Assembly (NCBI RefSeq): GCF_018853815.1
Contig: NZ_JAAOMP010000036.1
Coordinates: 1 to 64,000 of the forward strand
Direction of reading: 5' to 3'
DNA from: Acidithiobacillus sulfurivorans
Lineage (GTDB): Bacteria; Pseudomonadota; Gammaproteobacteria; Acidithiobacillales; Acidithiobacillaceae
DNA length: 64,000 bases
Position numbers and translations under genes: made by a program. This document shows, piece after piece, positions 9,074-18,373 of this stretch. Numbering within the stretch: the first letter of the stretch is position 1; each line of letters starts with the position of its first letter. The notes below the pieces were generated by a model. The model made no database searches. It saw only the letters and a list, made by a program, of their open reading frames with translations, and was not told the DNA's origin.

Positions 9074-9321
9074 TGCGGCAACTTCCGAACCCTGCGACTT
9101 AGCCTGCATGGACGAGTATAAATTGTCACAGAAACCCCCAAACCCGAAATAATGCTCTAGGCCTTCTTTAAAATTCTAACGCTTTGTGACAGTAGGTATA
9201 GTCTGAGAAATTATGAAGTGCAAGTTGTGCACAGATATTAAGATAATTATCATATTTTAATTTTATCTAATACAACAACTTTATAGATTTATTTAATCCG
9301 TTTGCAAAGCCATTATTAGTT
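9074..9321. other. Intergenic region between ribokinase gene and MutS-like pair
   Basis: 248 AT-rich bases between same-strand genes. It should contain the promoter of the sugar-uptake run. I see no clear terminator or operator palindrome. Confidence 0.4.
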
Positions 9322-10824
9322 TTAATCAGCAAAAACCTTTTGATAAATTTCCTTTGCGAAACTGGTGCTCAGCGGCTTTGCTTCCGAGATCGTGAATTTT
9401 TTGGTTGGTTCCTCATTGGAGGCGGCTCGTAAAGCGAGTAGTACAGGGTTTTTCTCCGCATAAAGTTTACGTGCAAAAGTATATAAATGCGTAACGAAAA
9501 CAACTTTTATACCCTTTTCAAGCAGGGCATTACAGATCTCCCAGGCAATTTCAGAACCCTCACGCTCATTGGTTGCGGCAAATGATTCATTAAACAAAAC
9601 CATAGCTGTCGCTTTCAGTTTAGGGACCAGAGCAGCCATGCGGAGAAGCTCTTCATCAAATTTCCCACTGCACATACTCACGTCCTCTTCCAGCTTGAAG
9701 TGGGTATAAACTTCATCACAAAGACTCGCTGTGAATTGTTCGGCGGCCACTGGCAAACCACTCTGAAGCAGTAACTGATTGACGCCCAAAGCCCGCAAAA
9801 AGGTACTTTTCCCGCCACTATTGGCACCCGTTATGAGGATGAATGACTTGTTTTCAGCCCGCAGATCATTCATAACCAGCGTCTCCTGCTGTGAAAGGGC
9901 AAGGCAGGGATCATACAATTTGCTGGCCACACAAACGGGGTCCTGTCTGGTCACCGGTATTGGAAAGCAGTAAACATCCCCTCGATTTTCCAGTGCCTCG
10001 CACAAGTTCAAAGCGCCTTGGTAAAAAGCCGATTCATCACGCAATCGCGTAAAAAAATCCAGAAACTGCTGAACAGCAACATCCATAATTACCGCTACTG
10101 GCTCCAAAGCAGCATCACGAAATTCGGTCAAGGCCGTTAAACCACTTTCATCGCGCTGGGAAATGGTAAAAGAATATTCTTCTGTAGAACTATTTAATGA
10201 GAGAAACTTTTGCAACCAATGTGTTGATGGCTGCTCCCTGTTCAGCAAAAATTTACTACTACGGTTATTATGATCCAGCTTTGCATTGATAGAAAAACCA
10301 TGATTAAAACGCAACACAGAATTCTGTGAACGTAGCTTATCCAGCACTTCATCACTAAAATCCGTTTGCAAAAATTTGAAAAAAGTCTTCAGCCCAGTTG
10401 ACTCAACATGTGAATATTGTGTGCCCAAATTGCGAATTTTTACCAATTGCGCAAGCAGCATACCCATCAGTTCCACGTTAGTGCGTAAGCGCCTGCTGGC
10501 CGATTTCGCAGATAACCAGAACCTCAAGGAATCCCGGTAGGCTTCCAAGGTATCAAGGCTGTGCTGATAAATCTCGGATACCAACAGCGGATGACGCATG
10601 AAATCCTTGAGTATCTGTTGTCGAAAAAGAATAACCAGCATTTCGTTGCTCCGTTGGCCAAGCAATATCTTTTGCACAGCCTCAAGAATCTTTTCATCCT
10701 TATTGGCCATTACCGAAAATAATACGGACAATTCCAGATCAGCAATCAACTGTTCTGAATGATCAGGAATATTTTTAAAATCATAAACCCTGTCATCAGA
10801 ATAGAGAAGACTAATTCTATTCAT
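9322..10824 (-). CDS. MutS-family ATPase, second of a tandem pair, function unknown
   Basis: A 500-residue protein with a MutS domain V-type ATPase in its C-terminal third: Walker A GANSGGKST at residues 333-341, a signature-like GKFDEELLRM at 388-396, Walker B MVLFNE at 408-413 and a VTH switch with His445. The acidic pair of Walker B reads NE instead of DE. The N-terminal 300 residues are helical like the MutS core and lever, and no mismatch-binding domain I with its Phe-x-Glu motif is seen. The start overlaps the stop of the upstream paralogue by eight bases. DNA is AT-rich relative to the flanking genes. A role in mismatch repair is not demonstrated; it may be a structural ATPase acting on another DNA form. 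Confidence 0.8.
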   Translation of the reverse strand: MNRISLLYSDDRVYDFKNIPDHSEQLIADLELSVLFSVMANKDEKILEAVQKILLGQRSNEMLVILFRQQILKDFMRHPLLVSEIYQHSLDTLEAYRDSLRFWLSAKSASRRLRTNVELMGMLLAQLVKIRNLGTQYSHVESTGLKTFFKFLQTDFSDEVLDKLRSQNSVLRFNHGFSINAKLDHNNRSSKFLLNREQPSTHWLQKFLSLNSSTEEYSFTISQRDESGLTALTEFRDAALEPVAVIMDVAVQQFLDFFTRLRDESAFYQGALNLCEALENRGDVYCFPIPVTRQDPVCVASKLYDPCLALSQQETLVMNDLRAENKSFILITGANSGGKSTFLRALGVNQLLLQSGLPVAAEQFTASLCDEVYTHFKLEEDVSMCSGKFDEELLRMAALVPKLKATAMVLFNESFAATNEREGSEIAWEICNALLEKGIKVVFVTHLYTFARKLYAEKNPVLLALRAASNEEPTKKFTISEAKPLSTSFAKEIYQKVFAD

Positions 10825-12406
10825 CTATTTTCTCCATCAACAGTGCGTACGTCAAACCGTATTTTTCAGCTAGGGACAATGCATAAGCCAAGCCATCCGC
10901 TGGCTTTCGACGTATTTCAAATGTTCGATGGGTTAAATCATCAGTATCCACCATGCTCATCAAACTGACAATCTGCGGACTGATTAAAGTCAACGCATCA
11001 ATGAATGTCACCCACACCGTAACTATTTTATTGGCTAGCAATTTATGGATTATTTGTTCACTTAAATACAGCGCATCATCATAGGTTGTGGAATCGAATA
11101 ATTCATTCATTATAAAAATACTGGAGGCAGTAGCTACCTTTAGATTCTCGTGAATCCGGATTAAATCCTCTTCCAGCTTTCCATGTCCAGCACGAATATC
11201 TTCACGATATGAAAAATGCGTATAAATCGCATCGCAAAAACAAAGTTGTGTATTCAGCCCAGGCACAGGACATCCCAACCCAGCCAAATGATGCAGTTGA
11301 CCAAACGTTCTGGCAAAAGTGGTTTTTCCACCCTGATTGGGTCCGGTGATCACCAAAATCTGCTCATCATTAGTAAGAGATAAGTCATTTACGACAAGCT
11401 TCTGCCCGGTTTCCTCCAAAAGTCTGGTTGCCAGTGCCAAATCAAAAGTCTGTTCCGCCCGAACCTGCTTTTTATTAATGGCCATATCCGGGATTGAAAA
11501 CGCTAACCCCAGATGCTTTAAGGGAGCGATATATTCCAGATAAGCCAAATAAAATTGCAATTCTCGCTCCCAGACTAGAATATTATGATCCATAAAAGGG
11601 TACCGGGTGGCTCTCAGCGAGTCAGATGGATATGCAGCCTCATCCGCTTCAAGTGGCCGCATATACTGCTTACAATAGGTATCCAGTTGAGCAAAAGGTT
11701 CTGGATGCAATTTAGCCACGCCTTCCAGGATCTGCGCTTCTACATGATTCAAATCAAATGTCTGGTTGCTTACTATATTATTACCACCAAGCGAACTATC
11801 TGATAAATATAAATTTTTTGCCACCTCTTTTGTGTAGTCATCTTCTTCGCTGCAGCGAACTGAAACTTTGTTTTCTGAAATAAAAACACAATATCTTATT
11901 TCTTTTAAACTTTCGACAATAGCCGCATTTTTGTTTTTAAATTCAATAAATTTGCTTGAATCTAAAATTATCATGCATTGATTGATTAGCTCTTTCAATC
12001 CAGCTGATTGTAATTGTTCCGATTCCAATTTTTCCAGAAAGTCTTCAAGGTTTTTTTGATACCGCAGCGCGAGTTCCAGATAACAACGTTGCTGTTGCTT
12101 TGAGTAATACAATTTCTCTATTTGATCCAAAGTGTTGCGAATATCAGACAAATTTTTAGAAAATGATAATATGGTTTTATAATGTTTTTCTTTCTCCAGG
12201 TCCTTCATGATTTCCTGGCGATACTGGATTTGTTCCAGATTTTTATTCAAGCCATAAAAATATTGATCTAATTTATATTCTTCCCTACCATGAATAATAT
12301 GGCTTATAATTTGATCCAGATTAAGATCATGAAAATACGCTGGCTCAGAAAGCTTAGCAGGCACCACCAAATCCGCTTCAATAAAAAGTAAGCTCAGGTT
12401 TTTCAA
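10817..12406 (-). CDS. MutS-family ATPase, first of a tandem pair, function unknown
   Basis: A 529-residue paralogue of the following gene. The ATPase shows Walker A GPNQGGKT at 355-362, a signature GHGKLEED at 407-414 and Walker B IFIMNELFDST, again with NE rather than DE. The switch histidine is replaced by Phe (VTFID at 466-470), so this subunit may be catalytically weaker than its partner. The end (RTFEIRRKPADG, then LAEKYGLTYALLMEKI) matches the MutS C-terminal dimer region. Start is TTG at 12406 behind a strong GGGAGG. Domain I is absent. With the overlap to the next gene, an obligate heterodimer is plausible. Confidence 0.8.
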   Translation of the reverse strand: MKNLSLLFIEADLVVPAKLSEPAYFHDLNLDQIISHIIHGREEYKLDQYFYGLNKNLEQIQYRQEIMKDLEKEKHYKTILSFSKNLSDIRNTLDQIEKLYYSKQQQRCYLELALRYQKNLEDFLEKLESEQLQSAGLKELINQCMIILDSSKFIEFKNKNAAIVESLKEIRYCVFISENKVSVRCSEEDDYTKEVAKNLYLSDSSLGGNNIVSNQTFDLNHVEAQILEGVAKLHPEPFAQLDTYCKQYMRPLEADEAAYPSDSLRATRYPFMDHNILVWERELQFYLAYLEYIAPLKHLGLAFSIPDMAINKKQVRAEQTFDLALATRLLEETGQKLVVNDLSLTNDEQILVITGPNQGGKTTFARTFGQLHHLAGLGCPVPGLNTQLCFCDAIYTHFSYREDIRAGHGKLEEDLIRIHENLKVATASSIFIMNELFDSTTYDDALYLSEQIIHKLLANKIVTVWVTFIDALTLISPQIVSLMSMVDTDDLTHRTFEIRRKPADGLAYALSLAEKYGLTYALLMEKIDE

Positions 12407-12663
12407 TTAAATACCTCCCAGTATCCATGTAGAATTTTTGGGTTCCGCCTTGGATCACATTCTGTGCGCTTCCATCAACTCGAGAAAAAGCATTCATTAA
12501 AAAATATGATGGTAATAATGCCCTCTCTTCGCCTTGCTTTAGTATAAATCATGAACTAATACTTAAAGACTAGTTTTGTTTATGCATTTTTAAGTCTACT
12601 AATTATTTATCTGTTTCGTCTATCTGTTACATCGATCGCTGGCGGCTGCAATGAGGAGGCGTG
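12407..12663. other. Divergent intergenic region between the MutS-like pair and glpD
   Basis: About 257 bases, AT-rich, which must hold promoters for both divergent units. No operator for a known glycerol regulator and no neighbouring regulator gene could be recognised. A GAGGAGG ribosome site at 12653-12659 serves glpD. Confidence 0.5.
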
Positions 12664-14181
12664 ATGCCCGAACCTTACGATTTACTGATTATAGGTGGTG
12701 GAATCAATGGCGTCGGGATTGCTCGCGATGCCAGCGGTAGAAAACTCTCCGTGCTACTAGTCGAACAGGATGATCTTGCCGCACATACGTCCTCTGCCAG
12801 CACTAAACTGATACATGGCGGCTTGCGTTATCTGGAGTATTACGAATTTCGCTTGGTTCGAGAAGCTCTTATGGAACGCGAACGACTTCTCGGCATTGCG
12901 CCCCATATCATCTGGCCGTTGGAATTTGTTCTGCCCCAAAGTCCAACGGGGCGATCTTCCTGGCGGATTCGTGCGGGGCTTATGCTCTACGATCATCTCG
13001 CCCCCCGTTCTCGCTTGCCCAACTCAAAAGCCGTGCATTTCGGACCACATCCAGCAGCAGAAATTCTCAAGCCCGAATTCGTTAAGGGATTCACCTATGC
13101 AGATTGCTGGGTGGAAGATAGCCGACTGGTTGCCCTCAATGCTTTGGATGCATCCGAACGTGGTGCAAAAATCCTGACCCACACGCGGCTGCTTTCTGCT
13201 CAACCGGAAAAGCGGCTGTGGAAAGCGCAACTGAAGGATCAAGTAACCGGGAAGGAAGAAACCGTTTTCACCAAGGCTTTGGTCAATGCTGCCGGGCCAT
13301 GGGTCGGTGATGTCCTGATCAAGGAGCTCGGCATTCAGACTCAAAAAACCGTGCGCAAGGTCAAGGGAAGCCACATTATCGTTCCGCGCATCTATCCGGG
13401 TGATTTCGCCTTTATTCTCCAAAATCCTGACAAGAGAATTGTATTTGCCATTCCCTATGAGTATGAATACACCCTGATTGGCACCACTGATATTCCCTAC
13501 GAAGGAGATCCGGCTCAGGTCAGCATCTCCCCGGAGGAAACGGCTTACCTCTGTGAAAGCGTATCCCGTTATTTCCGAACCCCGCTCCATCCAAACGACG
13601 TTATCCGCAGTTATTCCGGGGTACGCCCTCTCTATGATGACCATGCTGCCAATGCTTCCGCAGTCACCCGGGACTATGTGCTGGATATGGAAGGCGGCAA
13701 TGATATTCCGCCGCTGCTTTCTGTATTCGGGGGTAAAATTACGACTTATCGGCGCCTCGCTGAACACGCCCTTTCCCTGCTTCAACCCGTTCTCGGGCAC
13801 CCCAAGGGCCACAGCTGGACAGCAACAGCGCCACTTCCCGGGGGCGACATCAGCAACGGGGATTTTGCCGGATTCGTCCGTATGCTTTCTGAACAGTACC
13901 CGTTTTTGTCGGCGCACCTGGCTTACCGTCTGGCACGCGCCTATGGCACACGTGCTTTGAAAATATTGGGTGATGCCCGTCAGATGGCTGATTTGGGTGA
14001 AGACTTTGGTGGGGAACTCACCCAGTCCGAAGTGAATTATCTGGTGACCCAGGAGTGGGCGCGGGAACCAGAGGACATTTTGTGGCGACGTTCCAAAATG
14101 GCCTTGCATGTGCCTGAAAACACTGCCGAAAAACTGAAAACATACCTGCAGTCATCTGCAATCGCGGAAAAAATCCGATAA
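12664..14181 (+). CDS. glpD: Glycerol-3-phosphate dehydrogenase (FAD-dependent, aerobic type)
   Basis: Membrane-associated flavoenzyme of 505 residues that oxidises glycerol 3-phosphate to dihydroxyacetone phosphate and passes electrons to quinone. The N-terminal dinucleotide fold GGGINGVGIARDASGRK and the downstream STKLIHGGLRYLEYYEFRLV stretch are diagnostic of GlpD. The C-terminal domain around FGGKITTYRRLAEHAL is also typical. ATG 12664 is preferred over GTG 12661 because GAGGAGG ends only one base before the latter. First gene of a six-gene operon for glycerol and dihydroxyacetone. Confidence 0.95.
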   Translation: MPEPYDLLIIGGGINGVGIARDASGRKLSVLLVEQDDLAAHTSSASTKLIHGGLRYLEYYEFRLVREALMERERLLGIAPHIIWPLEFVLPQSPTGRSSWRIRAGLMLYDHLAPRSRLPNSKAVHFGPHPAAEILKPEFVKGFTYADCWVEDSRLVALNALDASERGAKILTHTRLLSAQPEKRLWKAQLKDQVTGKEETVFTKALVNAAGPWVGDVLIKELGIQTQKTVRKVKGSHIIVPRIYPGDFAFILQNPDKRIVFAIPYEYEYTLIGTTDIPYEGDPAQVSISPEETAYLCESVSRYFRTPLHPNDVIRSYSGVRPLYDDHAANASAVTRDYVLDMEGGNDIPPLLSVFGGKITTYRRLAEHALSLLQPVLGHPKGHSWTATAPLPGGDISNGDFAGFVRMLSEQYPFLSAHLAYRLARAYGTRALKILGDARQMADLGEDFGGELTQSEVNYLVTQEWAREPEDILWRRSKMALHVPENTAEKLKTYLQSSAIAEKIR

Positions 14182-14232
14182 GGAGGCGCATAGACCATAT
14201 CTTGAAAATCTTTTTTTGAGGAGGATATCAAA

Positions 14233-15732
14233 ATGTCAAAATATGTAGGGGCCATTGATCAGGGTACGACCAGTACCCGCTTTATTGTTTTTGATAAACA
14301 AGCCAACATTGTTTCCGTAGCGCAAAAAGAACATGAACAGATTTATCCCAAACCCGGCTGGGTAGAGCATAATCCGCTGGAGATCCTGACGAACAGTAAT
14401 GAGGTTATCGGTGCCGCCCTCGCCAAGGCAAACCTCAGCGCCAGCGATCTGGCGGCTGTAGGAATCACCAATCAACGCGAAACTACCGTACTCTGGGATC
14501 GTCATACCGGCAAACCTCTTTATAACGCGCTGGTGTGGATGGATACCCGCACCGACCAACTGGTACAACGCTTTGCCCGGGATGGTGGACAGGGAAGATT
14601 TCGCAGCAAGACCGGACTGCCACTGGCCACCTATTTTTCCGGCCTGAAACTGCTGTGGATTCTGGAAAATGTGGAAGGAGCCCGACGTCAGGCCGAGAAG
14701 GGTGACGCGCTTTTCGGCAACATCAATACCTGGATGGCCTGGAATCTCACGGGTGGCCCTGACGGCGGCGTGCATGTTACGGATGTGAGTAATGCCAGCC
14801 GCACCATGCTGATGGATTTGCAAACTTGTGCCTGGGACAAGGACATGCTGGAACAATTTCATATTCCTGAGGCCTGTTTACCCAAAATCGTGCCGTCTTC
14901 CGCGCCTTATGGAGAAATCAAGACCGCACCACTGCGCGGCACGCCCCTCGCCGGAATGCTCGGCGATCAACAGGCCGCTCTGGTAGGACAAACCTGTTTT
15001 GCTCCAGGAGAAGCAAAAAACACCTACGGAACCGGCTCTTTCCTGCTCATGAACACTGGCACCGAACCGGTACAGTCCAATGCCGGACTACTGACCACTC
15101 TGGCTTATCAGTTTGGTGATGAAAAACCCCGCTACGCACTGGAAGGCGCCATCGCCATTACCGGGGCACTGGTGCAGTGGTTGCGGGATAATCTTCACTT
15201 TTTTGATGTCGCCGGACAGATTGAGCCACTGGCGCGGAGCGTACCGGATAATGGGGATGTGTATGTGGTTCCGGCCTTTTCTGGCCTGTATGCCCCCTAC
15301 TGGAAAGATGATGCGCGAGGGGTTATTGCCGGACTGACTCGTTTTGCCAATAAAGCCCATATTGCCCGGGCAGCGCTGGAATCTACGGCCTATCAAGTGC
15401 GTGACGTAGTTGAGGCCATGGAAATTGACAGCGGTATTCCTCTCAGCAGTCTGCGCACGGATGGCGGCATGGTAGTGAATGAGTTGCTGATGCAGTTTCA
15501 GTCCGACATGCTGAAAGTGCCGGTCCTGCGCCCGAAAATGATCGAAACCACAGCCTTGGGCTCCGCCTACGCCGCCGGGTTGGCCGTTGGTTACTGGAGC
15601 AATATTGAAGATCTCCGCGCCAACTGGGGTATTGATAAAACCTGGGAGCCGAAGATGCCCGACGCTGATCGCGACCGTTATTATCAGTCCTGGAAAAAGG
15701 CCGTTTCCCGTTCTTTTGCCTGGGTGGACTGA
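14233..15732 (+). CDS. glpK: Glycerol kinase
   Basis: A 499-residue FGGY-family kinase that phosphorylates glycerol to glycerol 3-phosphate, the substrate of the GlpD encoded just upstream. Visible motifs are the phosphate-binding start [13 protein letters not shown], the substrate region [14 protein letters not shown], the adenosine-side [11 protein letters not shown] and the C-terminal [18 protein letters not shown]. Length is that of E. coli GlpK. The ATG follows GAGGAGG. Kinase plus the next gene's facilitator gives metabolic trapping of glycerol. Confidence 0.96.
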   Translation: MSKYVGAIDQGTTSTRFIVFDKQANIVSVAQKEHEQIYPKPGWVEHNPLEILTNSNEVIGAALAKANLSASDLAAVGITNQRETTVLWDRHTGKPLYNALVWMDTRTDQLVQRFARDGGQGRFRSKTGLPLATYFSGLKLLWILENVEGARRQAEKGDALFGNINTWMAWNLTGGPDGGVHVTDVSNASRTMLMDLQTCAWDKDMLEQFHIPEACLPKIVPSSAPYGEIKTAPLRGTPLAGMLGDQQAALVGQTCFAPGEAKNTYGTGSFLLMNTGTEPVQSNAGLLTTLAYQFGDEKPRYALEGAIAITGALVQWLRDNLHFFDVAGQIEPLARSVPDNGDVYVVPAFSGLYAPYWKDDARGVIAGLTRFANKAHIARAALESTAYQVRDVVEAMEIDSGIPLSSLRTDGGMVVNELLMQFQSDMLKVPVLRPKMIETTALGSAYAAGLAVGYWSNIEDLRANWGIDKTWEPKMPDADRDRYYQSWKKAVSRSFAWVD

Positions 15733-15753
15733 AAGCCGAGAAGGAGATTAAAA

Positions 15754-16734
15754 ATGGCTGAAGACACATCTGTAAAATTCGGTGTCAAGGCAGGGTGGCG
15801 CGCCCAGTCTGTCTGGTCAGAAATGCTGGCAGAATTTGTGGGATGTTTTGTATTGCTGGCATTTGGAGCGGGCTGCGTGGCGGTTGCCGTAGTCGGTCTT
15901 ACGGAATCCCACCGGACCATGGTTATTTTTCAGGGGGCAGGAGGCTGGATGGTCATTGTCTGGGGATGGGCTTTTGCCGTGGCCATGGCTGTTTATGTGG
16001 CTGGTGGTGTATCTGGGGCGCACATCAATCCGGCAGTCACCCTAGCTTTTGCCCTCAAGGGTAATTTCCCCTGGCGAAAAGTCGTACCCTACTGGATAGC
16101 TCAGGTGGCGGGCTGTTTTGCAGGAGCGGCTATTGTCTACTACGATTATTTCCGGGCTATCAATGCCTGGAATTTGGCCAACCATGTCGTCTCCCGAGCG
16201 GATCCCGGGGGCCTGACCACCTTCAGCATCTTTGCGACGTTTCCTGCCGCATACTATGGCAGCCACCTCGGTTTGATGCTGCTCGATCAAGTCATCGCGA
16301 CTTTTTTCCTGGTGCTTTTTGTTTTTGCCATCATCGACAACATGAACGTGGGACCAGGGTCCAACCTGGCGCCATTGATGATTGGCTTTGCCGTCGCGGC
16401 TATTGGCCTGTCATTCGGTGTAGGGACCGGCTATGCCATCAATCCCGCCCGCGATTTTGGGCCTCGTCTGTTTTGTTGGCTACAGGGCTGGGGACCCAAT
16501 GCCTTTCCTGGACCCCATGGATACTGGTGGATTCCCATTGTCGGTCCGCTTATTGGTGCCGCCATTGCCGTCTATTTCTACGACTGGTGCATCAGCAGAA
16601 CCCTCTGCGTCCGTGCCAAGCTGCTGAAAGAACGCCAGCCCCGTGTTGAACAGAAGGGCCTCGGCTTCAAGCTGGAAAAACTGCAGAAGGCTCTGGATGA
16701 AGTCAAAACCCAAATTGATGTTGCCGACAAATAA
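15754..16734 (+). CDS. glpF: Glycerol uptake facilitator (aquaglyceroporin, MIP family)
   Basis: A 326-residue inner-membrane channel with six spans and the two pore half-helices: [11 protein letters not shown] and [14 protein letters not shown]. The Asp right after the second NPAR motif is the residue that distinguishes glycerol channels from water-only aquaporins. It is longer than E. coli GlpF (281) because of an extra loop (residues about 125-165) and a charged C-terminal tail ([16 protein letters not shown]) that could form a short coiled coil. AAGGAG precedes the ATG. It lies between glpK and dhaK in the same operon. Confidence 0.93.
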   Translation: MAEDTSVKFGVKAGWRAQSVWSEMLAEFVGCFVLLAFGAGCVAVAVVGLTESHRTMVIFQGAGGWMVIVWGWAFAVAMAVYVAGGVSGAHINPAVTLAFALKGNFPWRKVVPYWIAQVAGCFAGAAIVYYDYFRAINAWNLANHVVSRADPGGLTTFSIFATFPAAYYGSHLGLMLLDQVIATFFLVLFVFAIIDNMNVGPGSNLAPLMIGFAVAAIGLSFGVGTGYAINPARDFGPRLFCWLQGWGPNAFPGPHGYWWIPIVGPLIGAAIAVYFYDWCISRTLCVRAKLLKERQPRVEQKGLGFKLEKLQKALDEVKTQIDVADK

Positions 16735-16750
16735 ACCAGGGAGGTGCATC

Positions 16751-17752
16751 ATGAAACAATTGGTCAACGCTCCGGGTCAGGTTGTCACGGAAGCATTGCA
16801 GGGCATGGCACTGGCTTATCCTGACCTGATTCGCGTCCACGACAACCCGCATTACATTGTGCGCGCCGATGCGCCAAAAAACGGCAAAGTCGCCCTGGTT
16901 TCCGGGGGTGGATCAGGACATGAGCCCATGCACGGCGGTTTTGTGGGTCTGGGTATGCTCGATGCCGCCTGTCCTGGCGCGGTATTCACCAGCCCAACCC
17001 CAGACCAGATTCAGGAGGCCTCTGCTGCTGTACATGGTGGCAAAGGCGTTTTGCATATTGTCAAAAACTACACCGGTGATGTCCTGAACTTTCAAATGGC
17101 TGCGGAACTGCTGCAGAGCGATGGCGTGGAGGTACGCGCCGTCATTATGGACGATGATGTGGCTGTTAAAGACTCTTTATATACGGCCGGAAGGCGTGGG
17201 GTCGGAGCCACGGTGCTTGCCGAAAAAATCTGTGGGGGTGCTGCCGAGGCTGGTGCCAGCCTGAATGAAGTCGCCGCATTGTGCAGTTCAGTCAATGCTT
17301 CTGCCCGTTCCATGGGCCTGGCGCTAGGCCCCTGTACCAACCCGGAAACCGGTCAAGCCAGCTTTACCCTGGGTGAAAACGAAATTGAATTTGGTATTGG
17401 TATTCATGGAGAACCCGGGCGGCAGCGTATCCCGTTACAACCTGCAGATACTTTGACGGAAATGTTGATGCTGCCCATTCTGGAAGATTTGCCCTTCAAA
17501 AAAAGGGATGAGGTCCTGTTATTTGTTAACGGTCTCGGTGCTACGCCCCTGGTGGAACAGTATATTGTTTATCGCGCTGCTGAAATGGTCGCCACCAAGC
17601 ATGGCCTCAAGGTGTCCCGGCGTTTGGTGGGTTCCTACATGACCAGCCTGGATATGGCCGGTATTTCCATTACTCTGTTGCGTCTTGACGAAACCATGCG
17701 TCAGTACTGGGACGCCCCGGTCCGAACCCCGGCGCTGCGCTGGGGTTTATAA
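16751..17752 (+). CDS. dhaK: PTS-dependent dihydroxyacetone kinase, substrate-binding subunit DhaK
   Basis: A 333-residue subunit that binds dihydroxyacetone covalently through a histidine (within [13 protein letters not shown]), while the phosphate comes from the DhaL-bound nucleotide. [20 protein letters not shown] is the canonical N-terminal motif. ATG 16751 follows GGGAGG; the reading frame extends further upstream inside glpF and was trimmed. With dhaL and dhaM directly downstream this is the PEP-driven, not the ATP-driven, form of the enzyme. Confidence 0.95.
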   Translation: MKQLVNAPGQVVTEALQGMALAYPDLIRVHDNPHYIVRADAPKNGKVALVSGGGSGHEPMHGGFVGLGMLDAACPGAVFTSPTPDQIQEASAAVHGGKGVLHIVKNYTGDVLNFQMAAELLQSDGVEVRAVIMDDDVAVKDSLYTAGRRGVGATVLAEKICGGAAEAGASLNEVAALCSSVNASARSMGLALGPCTNPETGQASFTLGENEIEFGIGIHGEPGRQRIPLQPADTLTEMLMLPILEDLPFKKRDEVLLFVNGLGATPLVEQYIVYRAAEMVATKHGLKVSRRLVGSYMTSLDMAGISITLLRLDETMRQYWDAPVRTPALRWGL

Positions 17753-17767
17753 AGCAGGAATCCTGAC

Positions 17768-18367
17768 ATGAAATATAGCCTCAACTTCCTGAATCAGTGG
17801 ATTGTCTGCGCAGAGCAGCAATTCAAGGCGCATCTTGCCGAACTGAATGCGCTGGATGCGGCCATTGGTGATGGTGATCACGGCAGCAATCTTGCCCGTG
17901 GCTTTACCAAGGTCGTCGAAAAGTTGCAGGCAGACAAGCCAGCAACCCCCGCAGCTTTGTTGAAACTGGTAGGTATGACCCTGATCAGTTCCGTGGGCGG
18001 TGCTTCGGGGCCGCTGTATGGAACCTTTTTCCTCGAAGCCGCCAAAGTCGCCGGAGATCAGCTGCAACTAGACGATGCCGGGCTGGCTCTTTGTCTGCAG
18101 GCAGGACTGGCTGGTATCCAGAGACTGGGCAAGGCTGAACCGGGAGACAAAACCATGGTCGATGCCCTCAGCCCCGCTGTCAGCGTCCTGAACAAGCAGG
18201 TGGGATTAGAAATGGCCGCACAAAAAGCCCGGGAAGGTCGGGATGCAACGATTCCCATGATCGCCCACAAAGGCCGGGCCAGCTATCTGGGCGAACGCGC
18301 AATAGGTCATGCCGACCCGGGGGCCACTTCTGCGAGCCTGCTTTTTGACTGTCTGGCAAAGCCCTAA
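17768..18367 (+). CDS. dhaL: Dihydroxyacetone kinase, nucleotide-binding subunit DhaL
   Basis: A 199-residue subunit that holds ADP/ATP as a cofactor and transfers phosphate to DhaK-bound dihydroxyacetone. The Mg-binding aspartate motif AAIGDGDHGSNLARGF and the later GDKTMVDALSPA are diagnostic of DhaL. AGGAA lies before the ATG, and the gap to dhaK is 15 bases. DhaL is re-phosphorylated by the DhaM protein encoded seven bases downstream. Confidence 0.95.
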   Translation: MKYSLNFLNQWIVCAEQQFKAHLAELNALDAAIGDGDHGSNLARGFTKVVEKLQADKPATPAALLKLVGMTLISSVGGASGPLYGTFFLEAAKVAGDQLQLDDAGLALCLQAGLAGIQRLGKAEPGDKTMVDALSPAVSVLNKQVGLEMAAQKAREGRDATIPMIAHKGRASYLGERAIGHADPGATSASLLFDCLAKP

Positions 18368-18373
18368 GCCACC

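Noticed and set aside
13024-14109. Minus-strand ORF of 361 codons opposite glpD
   Set aside because: Antisense of a confident glpD; no domain and no ribosome site.
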